DNA of 41,659 nucleotides from Fibrobacteria bacterium GUT31 (GTDB lineage Bacteria > Fibrobacterota > Fibrobacteria > Fibrobacterales > Fibrobacteraceae): assembly GCA_001462225.1 (NCBI GenBank), contig LIUH01000139.1, positions 1 through 41,659 of the forward strand, given 5' to 3'. Shown one piece after another: positions 6,999-15,627 of the stretch. Under the pieces are notes generated by a model. It worked only from the letters and a program-made list of their open reading frames with translations. It was not told where the DNA came from and ran no database searches. The first letter of the stretch is position 1. Every line of letters begins with the position of its first letter. Made by a program: the position numbers and the translations under genes.

Positions 6999-9941
6999 TT
7001 ACTCTTCTTTTTTTAACATTTTCAAATAAGGCAACAAATGTTTGTCGCCAATGCTTTTCGGAACTTCCTTTAATCCTTTTTCCAAATATTCTACAGCTTT
7101 ATCGCTTTCCCCTGCAAATCGCAGTAATTCGGAGGCTATGACATAATTACCCGCATTTTCGGGAAATTGCTTTATGCCAATATCCGCATAACGAAGCCCC
7201 TTTTTCCAAATTCTGGAAATTTCGGAAGTATCCGCATCTTCCATCAATGCGAGTACAAGGCTATCTTTCATAGATGCGGCAATGCGAATATACATATGAT
7301 TGTAACCGGAAAGAAGCTGCTTTGTTTCGCCATCTACATAAGCCGTGCCATCGCCTAACCCTCTATATCTAAACACGCTGTCAATCAGGAGAGCAGTTCT
7401 GTTTACATCTATGCTGTCTTCTTTGACGGGTGTGAGCACTCCCTTTACCAAATCCCAAATCATGCCTTTTCGCACCATATACTTGTCCAAGCCAACCGCA
7501 TTGGAAAGCCCCACAGTTGTTGAAAGATGAATAGGTTTGTCCAAATTATTCATTGTCAAATCAAATACCAGTTTATACTGCGTTTGCATAAGACCGCCCT
7601 TGCGAGGTTCGCCCCATTCTTTTAATGCGGTATAAGTTTGAAGCCATAATTTTCGTTTATCCAACTCCGCATTTATTTTTGCAGAATCCGCAGCGGATGC
7701 AGCGGTTTCCAAATGAGTGTTCAAAACCTTAATATCGCGGGTAAGCACAGGTATATTTTTTTCAGCCCTATTTACCCAATGCTCTATTTTTTGAGATGAG
7801 GCATTATAATTCTTATCGGAAAGCACAAGTTCTCTATCTATACGGGCTTTATTGTAGCTAAGTTTTAAAACCGGCGGATTATCCAGTATTTGCTTTATAT
7901 ACCAATCGGTATTGCCAAGGCTCAAATTCACAACCCTAACATCTTTGCGAATGCCCGCAACCTCCTGAGCAAACCAAAGCGGGAATGTATCGTTATCGCC
8001 ATTGGTAAAAAGTATTGCATCCGGCTCGCAGCTCATAAGCAGATTATACGCATAATCCCAAGGCACCCATAAGTTTGCCCTGCTATGCTCCTTGTAATTT
8101 GCAAACAGGGGAATTGCGCCGCAAAGCACGGTAATTGCAATGCCGCTCGGTTTTAGAAAACTCGTTTTCCTTTGTTGAATGCTCAAAAGCAAAAAACCTA
8201 TGCCAAGCCCGTAAAGCAAAGACATAAATATAAACGCCGGAGTGTAAAAATAATCCCTTTCCCTAACCTCCAAATGCACGGGATCCGGCAACGGTTGAGG
8301 CGGTATTCCAACGTTTTTGAACATCGCCTGTATTCTCATCCAACTTTGCCATGTTGCGTTCTGTTCGTGTTTGCTTTGCTTTTCGCCTCTGAGGTAATCG
8401 GCATAAATTTTGCGCTGAATAGCTAAAAGCTCATTGGGATTTGGAATGCCGGGGAATGCAACTTCGGTCATTCTTCCTCTGTCAAAGAGTTCGCTATAAT
8501 ATTTCATTTCTCTCACCCAAGAGGCATTATCGCGTTGCTCCGTTTTGGTGCCGTCGGAAAAATTGATATACCATATAAGACCTGCCGAGCAAAACCCGTA
8601 AAGCAAGGCCAAATAAACGCCAACTGTTGTATTTTTTCTGTAAGCTATGGCTATAACCCAAATCAAAAGCCCGTTAAAGAGCAAGAATATAATGGCTTGA
8701 GCGGTTTCATTTTCACCTATGCTCGCCATAAGGGTCGGGAATTTTAGAGAACCTCGCTCAAGGGGTTCATTTCCTTCTTCGTCTATGGCGTAAAATCCTT
8801 TTTGGTAATAGCTGACTTGGCCTACCTTAAACGGGGTGTATTGCGCTATCTGGTAACCGCCGTAGCTCATATGAGGGAATACCAGAATTTGGTTATCCAG
8901 TTGGGCACGGCGGTAAAAAGCCCTGCTGATCATGCTTTCGGAGCCATATTGCTTGCGTTCCAGATAATCGTAAAAATTGCGCCAATTTTCCCCATTCGGC
9001 AAAAGGTTGCCAAGTATTAAGTTTCCGTTTTCGTCTCTAAAATTTATTTCCGGGTCATTTTCATCTATAATCGGGTTCAACTCCGAGCGAATCGGAATAT
9101 AAAGGTGTGTGCTGTAACCTATGAGAGCCACAACCGTAAACGCTAAGGAAAGCCCAATATCTCTGCGAAAACTTGCACTATAAGAACTTTTCTTGATTAC
9201 AAGCCACGCTATAAATAAAACGAGCAGGAGAATTATAGACCATGATATAAAGTTAGACACCGCATAAACAGCCGAGAACAGAACAGTACCGGTGATCCAC
9301 AGCGGCCACCTTTTTATAAGTGTTTTAAACGGAGTTTTGTCTGCGAGCAAAAGCAATATAAATATAGCGGGAATGGTCAGCATCGTATAAAGATGAACAC
9401 CGATGCCGAGGAACGCCAAATAGCATATAAAAACCAGATACTGGCTGCCTCGTTTTTCGTCTTTGCAGTCTAAATAGAGCAAAGCGAGATAGGAAACCAA
9501 CATCACTATAAACATCGCAAAGCCATATACTTCGGCTTCCACAGCGTTAAACCAAAATGTATCGGAAAACATCAGCAAAAGCCCGGCAGAAAGAGAAGCT
9601 GCCGTCAAAATAAATCTTGAAGCATCTTTGCTCAACTTAGCGAGCAAATCCCAGGCGAAAAGCACGGTTACATAGACCGTGGCTGCCGATGTGAAAACCG
9701 ATATGTAATTGACCCTTTTTGCAACTTCATCTACCATAGGCAAAAGAATTATCACTGCCCGTGCAAAAAACACAAAAAACGGAGTTCCGGGAGGGTGAGG
9801 TATGCCAAGGGTATGAGCACTGGCTATAAATTCACCGCAATCCCAAAAACTCACAGTAGGTGCCATAGTTATGGCATATGTTATAAAAGCAACCAAACCG
9901 GCAAAGCCTGCCGTCAAATGCTTGCAAAGTTTATCCGTCAT
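6999..9941 (-). CDS. GT117/DUF2723 GT-C membrane glycosyltransferase with C-terminal TPR
   Basis: The protein is about 980 residues. The N-terminus (TMAPTVSFWDCGEFIASAH, then IPHPPGTPFF) is the hallmark of DUF2723, a protein O-mannosyltransferase-like GT-C family; the Asp and Glu in WDCGE are the likely catalytic or metal-site residues. About ten or more hydrophobic helices follow in the first 650 residues. Further on is a soluble region with ANLWVPWDYAYNLL and TNGDNDTFPLWF, typical of the family, and then a TPR-like helical tail. The frame opens with TTG at 9944, but the ATG at 9941 is better placed, 6 bp from GGAGG. It leads an operon with the kinase and the GT2 enzyme that may supply its polyprenyl-linked sugar. 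Acceptor proteins are unknown. Confidence 0.87.
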   Translation of the reverse strand: MTDKLCKHLTAGFAGLVAFITYAITMAPTVSFWDCGEFIASAHTLGIPHPPGTPFFVFFARAVIILLPMVDEVAKRVNYISVFTSAATVYVTVLFAWDLLAKLSKDASRFILTAASLSAGLLLMFSDTFWFNAVEAEVYGFAMFIVMLVSYLALLYLDCKDEKRGSQYLVFICYLAFLGIGVHLYTMLTIPAIFILLLLADKTPFKTLIKRWPLWITGTVLFSAVYAVSNFISWSIILLLVLFIAWLVIKKSSYSASFRRDIGLSLAFTVVALIGYSTHLYIPIRSELNPIIDENDPEINFRDENGNLILGNLLPNGENWRNFYDYLERKQYGSESMISRAFYRRAQLDNQILVFPHMSYGGYQIAQYTPFKVGQVSYYQKGFYAIDEEGNEPLERGSLKFPTLMASIGENETAQAIIFLLFNGLLIWVIAIAYRKNTTVGVYLALLYGFCSAGLIWYINFSDGTKTEQRDNASWVREMKYYSELFDRGRMTEVAFPGIPNPNELLAIQRKIYADYLRGEKQSKHEQNATWQSWMRIQAMFKNVGIPPQPLPDPVHLEVRERDYFYTPAFIFMSLLYGLGIGFLLLSIQQRKTSFLKPSGIAITVLCGAIPLFANYKEHSRANLWVPWDYAYNLLMSCEPDAILFTNGDNDTFPLWFAQEVAGIRKDVRVVNLSLGNTDWYIKQILDNPPVLKLSYNKARIDRELVLSDKNYNASSQKIEHWVNRAEKNIPVLTRDIKVLNTHLETAASAADSAKINAELDKRKLWLQTYTALKEWGEPRKGGLMQTQYKLVFDLTMNNLDKPIHLSTTVGLSNAVGLDKYMVRKGMIWDLVKGVLTPVKEDSIDVNRTALLIDSVFRYRGLGDGTAYVDGETKQLLSGYNHMYIRIAASMKDSLVLALMEDADTSEISRIWKKGLRYADIGIKQFPENAGNYVIASELLRFAGESDKAVEYLEKGLKEVPKSIGDKHLLPYLKMLKKEE

Positions 9942-9961
9942 CAAAATCCTCCGGGAATGGT

Positions 9962-9971
9962 AATATAGAAA
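9962..9971 (-). promoter_or_regulatory. Candidate -10 box for the glycosyltransferase operon
   Basis: On the minus strand TTTCTATATT lies about 20 bp before the ATG of the DUF2723 gene, with the Shine-Dalgarno GGAGG between them. It shares the prefix and TATATT box seen elsewhere in the window. No clear -35 was found. Confidence 0.45.
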
Positions 9972-10010
9972 TTGCCGAAAGGTTCTTGATGACGCATCTC
10001 AATCCGCTTG

Positions 10011-11672
<1,662 letters not shown>

Positions 11673-11957
11673 TTAAAGAATTGCCAAAACATCGCTTTCT
11701 TTAACGATGAGATAGGTTATGCCGTCAACGGTAACCTCAGTTCCGCTGTATTTACCGTAAAGCACCTTGTCGCCCGCTTTGAGTTCCATAGCTATAACTT
11801 CGCCTTTGTCACTCCTGCGGCCTGAGCCGACTGCCTTCACTATGCCTTGCATGGGCTTTTCCTTTGCGTTATCGGGAATAAAGATTCCGCCCTGCGTTTT
11901 GGTTTCTGCTTCAATCGGTTCTATCAAAACTCGATCTGCAAGCGGTTTAATGGACAT
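11673..11957 (-). CDS. groES: Co-chaperonin GroES
   Basis: The protein has 94 residues. It caps the GroEL ring. It begins [23 protein letters not shown], where ETKTQGGI is the mobile loop that contacts GroEL. The [13 protein letters not shown] motif and the closing [10 protein letters not shown] are typical. The ribosome binding site GAGAGG lies 7 bp before the ATG. It is first gene of the groES-groEL operon and divergent from a DnaA-like gene. No CIRCE element (TTAGCACTC-N9-GAGTGCTAA) is present upstream. Two other palindromes at 12068-12119 are the best candidates for a regulatory site. A TATTAT box on the minus strand near 12021 could be its -10. Confidence 0.97.
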   Translation of the reverse strand: MSIKPLADRVLIEPIEAETKTQGGIFIPDNAKEKPMQGIVKAVGSGRRSDKGEVIAMELKAGDKVLYGKYSGTEVTVDGITYLIVKESDVLAIL

Positions 11958-12067
11958 GTTTTACCTCTCGGTTAAAGTGAAAATTTCCTTTTGCTCTAAT
12001 GAAGGCAAAAGTTGTGCCATAATAAAAAACCGCATTTTTGAGCAAAAATAGCAGTTTTGAAATAATG

Positions 12068-12119
12068 ACGTTTCATTTTGAAACGTTGATGGCGTTTTTA
12101 TAGTTCCATTTTGAAACTA
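12068..12119. promoter_or_regulatory. Pair of palindromic operator-like sites between groES and the dnaA-like gene
   Basis: ACGTTTCATTTTGAAACGT (12068-12086) is a perfect 8-3-8 palindrome. TAGTTCCATTTTGAAACTA (12101-12119) matches the same pattern with one mismatched pair. Their centres are 33 bp apart, about three helix turns, so two protein dimers would sit on the same face. A related half site, GTTTTGAAA, lies near 12053. They lie 111-162 bp upstream of groES and about 190 bp before the DnaA-like start, and could control either. The binding protein is unknown. Confidence 0.55.
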
Positions 12120-12149
12120 AAACCGATTAAGCCCAAATAAAAAAATTTT

Positions 12150-12226
12150 GTTAATAATAAGTTAATAACTCCTTAATATTCGTATTATAATTCGTTAATA
12201 TCATGTTAATAATTCGTTAATATCTT
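12150..12226. repeat. Seven-unit AT-rich array with exact 11-bp phase
   Basis: TTAATA starts at 12151, 12162, 12173, 12195, 12206 and 12217, with a degenerate unit (ATTATA) at 12184, so the period is exactly 11 bp. The unit is close to GTTAATAATTC. Two units include an identical 14-mer, AATTCGTTAATATC, at 12189 and 12211. One hit per helix turn places all units on one DNA face. The array sits in the 349-bp region between groES and the dnaA-like gene and could be an iteron or operator array or an easily unwound element. I found no TTATCCACA-type DnaA box nearby. The rest of the region (to 12306) shows nothing else I can name. Confidence 0.75.
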
Positions 12227-12306
12227 TCAAAAAAATAAAAAAGCCACGAATTGCAGGTTGTTATAGCCAAAGTCAATGATAAGCTCTTGCAAAGTTCTAA
12301 AAAATT

Positions 12307-13668
12307 TTGAATATTTTAGGCGTGTTTGTGAATGTCAATCTAAACGCTGCCGAACAGCCTGCTCCGCACCTTTGGGAGCAGTGCCTTTCGGTATTCTTTT
12401 CAAAATCCAAAGAAACCCGCAATTTGCAGTGGCTCGCGTCAATTAGGCACGTATCCGCAGAAAACGGCATATTATGTGTTGAAGCACCGAGCGAATTCGC
12501 AAAGGAATGGTTTTTAGGGTGTTTTTACGAATCTTTCTTGAAGATTGCCCAAAACATAAGCCCGGACATAAATAAAATTTCCGTTTTTGCCCCGCAAATA
12601 AAAGAGGAAAGCCGGTTGGCGGCACCTGAGCTTAAAAAACCTGAAATTGCCGAACGTAGCAATCTTTGCAAAAAATACAAATTGGACAATTTCATCGCTG
12701 AAACTTCCAACGAATTCGCATTGGAATGCGCAAAAATAATAGCAGCCAAGCCAAGCGAGCATGAAAATTTTTTAGTAATAAAGGGAGCTGCGGGGTTAGG
12801 CAAAACCCATTTGCTCCACGCTATCGGCAACGAAGCATCTAAAAATTGGTCTAAAAAAACCGTTTTATGGGATTCCGATCGTTTTTTCAAAGAGAGAAAC
12901 AATGGTAATTTGACTCTTTACCAAGCAGATTTGCTGCTTTTTGACAATTTGCAAGATATTTACAGCCATGAAAATTCTCAAAACGTGCAAAATGAACTTT
13001 TGAACATATTAAAAAACTTAAAAAGCAAAAACCGCTCCATAGTTGTTTCCATCAATCCAAAGGGCAAAAACCAGCCCGTAGCCGATTTTGAGAGTTTTCT
13101 AAAAATGGGCATAAAATGCGAGCTTAAAAAACCCGATTTGCGAACACGCATAGCTATTTTGCGCCAAAAAGCACGGGAAAATGGGTTGCTTGCCGGTTCA
13201 CTTGAAGATTGCTGGAAGTTAATAGCGGAAAAACTGGGCGAAAATGTCTGTTCGCTTGAAGGAGCCATAAACGAGCTTGTGGCAAGGCAGACGCATTTAA
13301 AATGCGAAATTACCCCGCAAATAATCCGCTCTATTTACGGAGAAAAAAACACAAGCGGCAAAATGCCGTCAATGGAAGCCATATCCACAGCGGCTGCCCT
13401 AGCATACGGCATTCCCGTAGAATCTCTTTGCGGAAAAAGCCGCATAGCAAAAGTGAATAAACCTCGTCAAATAGCCATTTATTTGAGCAAGCAAACGGGG
13501 CTTTCCCTGAGCGAAATAGGTAAATTCTTTAACCGGGATGCTTCTTCCGTTGCAAATGCGGTTCAGGCGGTAAAAAACAAAATAGCCGGCGAAAACGGAT
13601 ATTCTTTTGAATTTGAAGTTATGGATGTTTTAAATGCAGCCCTTGACAATAAGGGAAAAATTTGCTAA
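12307..13668 (+). CDS. DnaA-like AAA+ protein with degenerate ATPase and DNA-binding motifs
   Basis: The protein is about 453 residues with full DnaA layout: N-terminal domain I (about 1-90), linker, AAA+ core and C-terminal helix-turn-helix domain. Walker A is kept (GAAGLGKTH, about 159-167). Walker B reads LLLFDNLQD, with Asn for the usual second Asp. The arginine finger of the LRSRFEWG motif is gone (SFLKMGIK here), and the sensor II Arg of NVRELEGA is Cys (NVCSLEGA, near 312). The DNA-recognition signature GGRDHTTV is NRDASSVA (near 408). It therefore looks like a paralogue with altered DNA specificity and no normal ATP-dependent oligomerisation, not the main initiator. The start is uncertain: TTG 12307 or GTG 12322 or 12328, none with a clear ribosome site. 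It is divergent from groES. Confidence 0.8.
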   Translation: MNILGVFVNVNLNAAEQPAPHLWEQCLSVFFSKSKETRNLQWLASIRHVSAENGILCVEAPSEFAKEWFLGCFYESFLKIAQNISPDINKISVFAPQIKEESRLAAPELKKPEIAERSNLCKKYKLDNFIAETSNEFALECAKIIAAKPSEHENFLVIKGAAGLGKTHLLHAIGNEASKNWSKKTVLWDSDRFFKERNNGNLTLYQADLLLFDNLQDIYSHENSQNVQNELLNILKNLKSKNRSIVVSINPKGKNQPVADFESFLKMGIKCELKKPDLRTRIAILRQKARENGLLAGSLEDCWKLIAEKLGENVCSLEGAINELVARQTHLKCEITPQIIRSIYGEKNTSGKMPSMEAISTAAALAYGIPVESLCGKSRIAKVNKPRQIAIYLSKQTGLSLSEIGKFFNRDASSVANAVQAVKNKIAGENGYSFEFEVMDVLNAALDNKGKIC

Positions 13669-13671
13669 ATT
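13643..13671 (+). promoter_or_regulatory. Promoter for tRNA-Ala
   Basis: A perfect -35 box TTGACA (13643-13648) and a -10-like TAAATT (13666-13671) are separated by 17 bp. They lie inside the last codons of the dnaA-like gene and end about 16 bp before the tRNA. This is the only consensus sigma-70 type promoter I can see in the window. Confidence 0.75.
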
Positions 13672-13687
13672 TATGAGTCTTGTTCCG

Positions 13688-13760
13688 GGGGTTATAGCTC
13701 AGTTGGTAGAGCATCACGCTGGCAGCGTGAGGGTCAGGAGTTCGAATCTCCTTAGCTCCA
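13688..13760 (+). tRNA. tRNA-Ala (anticodon GGC)
   Basis: The 73-nt sequence folds as a normal cloverleaf. The acceptor stem GGGGTTA pairs with TAGCTCC and contains the G3-U70 pair that marks alanine tRNAs. The D-arm has AGCTCAGTTGGTAGAGC. The anticodon stem TCACG/CGTGA holds loop CTGGCAG with anticodon GGC. The T-arm is AGGAG-TTCGAAT-CTCCT. The 3' CCA is not encoded and would be added by enzyme. Confidence 0.97.
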
Positions 13761-13773
13761 TTGTCAATTCTAA

Positions 13774-13784
13774 TTTTCTACATT
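13774..13784 (+). promoter_or_regulatory. Candidate -10 box, probable leaderless start of the rhomboid gene
   Basis: TTTTCTACATT ends 7 bp before the ATG at 13792, and there is no Shine-Dalgarno. Spacing and sequence match the boxes before ftsX, greA and the lipoprotein gene, so transcription would begin at or near the A of the ATG. Confidence 0.5.
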
Positions 13785-13791
13785 TATATAA

Positions 13792-14622
13792 ATGTTAGGT
13801 CTCACGCCATTTAAGTTTTTGCCCCGCCCAATGCAGGTGATATTGCTGATAAACGTCGCAGTTTTCCTGCTGATGAACGCTGCAATTTACTTGCTGTCGC
13901 GGGTTAATGAATACGATTTGCTTTGGTATTTAGCTTTTATCCCAAGCCAGATACATGAGCTATGGCGTTTTTTCAGCTATGCATTTGTGCATCTGAATTT
14001 TTGGCATATTCTTTTTAATATGCTGATGTTTTGGATGTTTGGAACGGAGGTCTGCAAAAGCCTCGGCGAAAGGAGCTTCACCGCCCTTTATTTAATATCT
14101 GCCGTCTTTGCCGGTGTATTCAGCTTGTTTTTTCATGCCCTCGGATTTATGGGAGATAATCCCATAATAGGAGCTTCGGGTGCGTTATTTGGAATTATGA
14201 CGGCCTATGCATTTTTATTCCCGGAGCGAATCATTTTAATGTTCTTCATAATACCCATGAAAATAAAATACGCTATATGGATATTCATAGCCATAGACTT
14301 ATTTATGGCTAGGAGCAATGACGGCATAGCGCATTATACCCACTTGGGCGGAGTGCTTTCGGGTTATCTGTTTATGCTGGCTTGGTCAAGGCCAAAAAAG
14401 CAACAAACGTATTCAAGGGAATTTTTCAGAGAACAGGCGGCAAAACGGAGCGAGGCAAACCGACCGCTGGAAGGCGAACTTTACAAGGGCAATACCAGTA
14501 CAAAAGAAGAACGGCTAAATGAAATTTTGGAAAAGATAAACCGCAGCGGTTTGCAATCTTTGAACAAAGAAGAACGTGACTATTTGCAATGGTTTGGACA
14601 ACAAAACAAAAAGAGAGGTTAA
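13792..14622 (+). CDS. Rhomboid family intramembrane serine protease
   Basis: The protein has 276 residues. Six hydrophobic helices occupy about residues 12-205. Catalytic Ser is in GASGALFG (after NPIIGASG) and the partner His in HYTHLGGVLSGY. The HLNFWHILFNMLMFWMFG segment is the family's L1-TM2 signature. Rhomboids cut membrane-spanning segments of other proteins inside the bilayer. A soluble C-terminal tail (about 215-276) ends in a short helical motif, LNEILEKINRSGLQSLNKEE, often found after bacterial rhomboids (DUF6576-like). It follows the tRNA gene and its stop is one base before the start of the PfkB gene, so these are co-transcribed. Substrate unknown. Confidence 0.92.
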   Translation: MLGLTPFKFLPRPMQVILLINVAVFLLMNAAIYLLSRVNEYDLLWYLAFIPSQIHELWRFFSYAFVHLNFWHILFNMLMFWMFGTEVCKSLGERSFTALYLISAVFAGVFSLFFHALGFMGDNPIIGASGALFGIMTAYAFLFPERIILMFFIIPMKIKYAIWIFIAIDLFMARSNDGIAHYTHLGGVLSGYLFMLAWSRPKKQQTYSREFFREQAAKRSEANRPLEGELYKGNTSTKEERLNEILEKINRSGLQSLNKEERDYLQWFGQQNKKRG

Positions 14623-14623
14623 G

Positions 14624-15607
14624 ATGAAACGAGCAGTTGGCATTGGCGCAGCTTTGGTGGACCTGGTAGCTTCGGTTAGCGAAGAGTGGATAGTTCGCCA
14701 AAAAAAACCGAAAGGCGGTATGAGCCTTATGAATTGGGGTGAAATGGGGCGTATTTTCGGTAACGTTGAGGATCTTACCACAATACCCGGAGGCTCGGCA
14801 AGCAACACTATGATAGGTTTAGCCAAGCTGGGGGCCCCGGCACGCTTTATATGCAAGGTCGGCAACGACGATTTAGGCGATATATATTCGCAAAACCTCT
14901 ATCAAAACGGAGTGGAAGGTTATATACGTAAAAGCGCAACCCCAACAGGGCGTGTGCTATCTGCTGTAACGCCGGATGCCCAGCGTACCATGTTCACCTA
15001 TTTGGGAGCCTCAGCGGAGCTTTTGCCGACGGAAATCGGCGATGCGCCTTTTCATGATGCCGATGTTGTTTATTTAGAAGGCTACTTGGCATACAATCCG
15101 TCAATGCTTTTGCACTGCATTAATGTGGCAAAGAGCAGCGGTTTAGATGTGGTTTTGGACTGCGGTTCTTTTGGCGTTATAAAAGACTGCCGTTTTATAA
15201 TAGACAAACTGATAGAAGATCAGAGCATAGATGTTTTAATAGCAAATGAGGATGAAGCCCGTGTTTTAACAAGTGTAGAAGAAGATTTGGCTTGCTCGGA
15301 AATGGCTAAAATAGCTAGAATAGCCGTTGTAAAACTTGGCAAAGAAGGCTCAATAATCGGCGAAAAAGACAATATTTTGAGAATAAACACACCTGATATT
15401 CAAGCCGTAGATACCACCGGTGCGGGAGATTTATGGGCTGCGGGCTTTTTATACGGCTATTTGAATGATTGGCCGCTTGAAAAATGCGGTGAGTTAGCCT
15501 CAGCAACAGCCTCGGAAGTTGTACAGGTTATAGGTTCCATTATACCGGATACCGGCTATGAAAGGCTCATTAAAATTCGCGATAAAATAGCCGGGGGTCT
15601 AAAGTAA
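14624..15607 (+). CDS. PfkB family sugar/nucleoside kinase
   Basis: The protein has 327 residues. The ATG at 14624 is used; it lies one base after the rhomboid stop and has AGAGAGG upstream. Two PfkB signatures are present: GGSASNTMIGLAKLG with ICKVGNDDLG near residues 45-75, and DTTGAGDLWAAGFLYG near 262, where Asp of GAGD is the catalytic base. Ribokinase-family enzymes phosphorylate sugars or nucleosides using ATP. The overall layout is closest to adenosine kinase-like bacterial members, but the substrate cannot be assigned from sequence alone. Confidence 0.9.
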   Translation: MKRAVGIGAALVDLVASVSEEWIVRQKKPKGGMSLMNWGEMGRIFGNVEDLTTIPGGSASNTMIGLAKLGAPARFICKVGNDDLGDIYSQNLYQNGVEGYIRKSATPTGRVLSAVTPDAQRTMFTYLGASAELLPTEIGDAPFHDADVVYLEGYLAYNPSMLLHCINVAKSSGLDVVLDCGSFGVIKDCRFIIDKLIEDQSIDVLIANEDEARVLTSVEEDLACSEMAKIARIAVVKLGKEGSIIGEKDNILRINTPDIQAVDTTGAGDLWAAGFLYGYLNDWPLEKCGELASATASEVVQVIGSIIPDTGYERLIKIRDKIAGGLK

Positions 15608-15627
15608 TTACTAGATTACGCTCTGCT

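Noticed and set aside
11958-12067. CIRCE element upstream of groES
   Set aside because: No TTAGCACTC-N9-GAGTGCTAA or close variant is present.
11958-12306. Chromosomal origin oriC
   Set aside because: AT-rich and next to a dnaA homologue, but no TTATCCACA-type boxes were found, the protein is degenerate, and dnaN/recF/gyrB are not adjacent. Kept only as a possibility for the 11-bp array.
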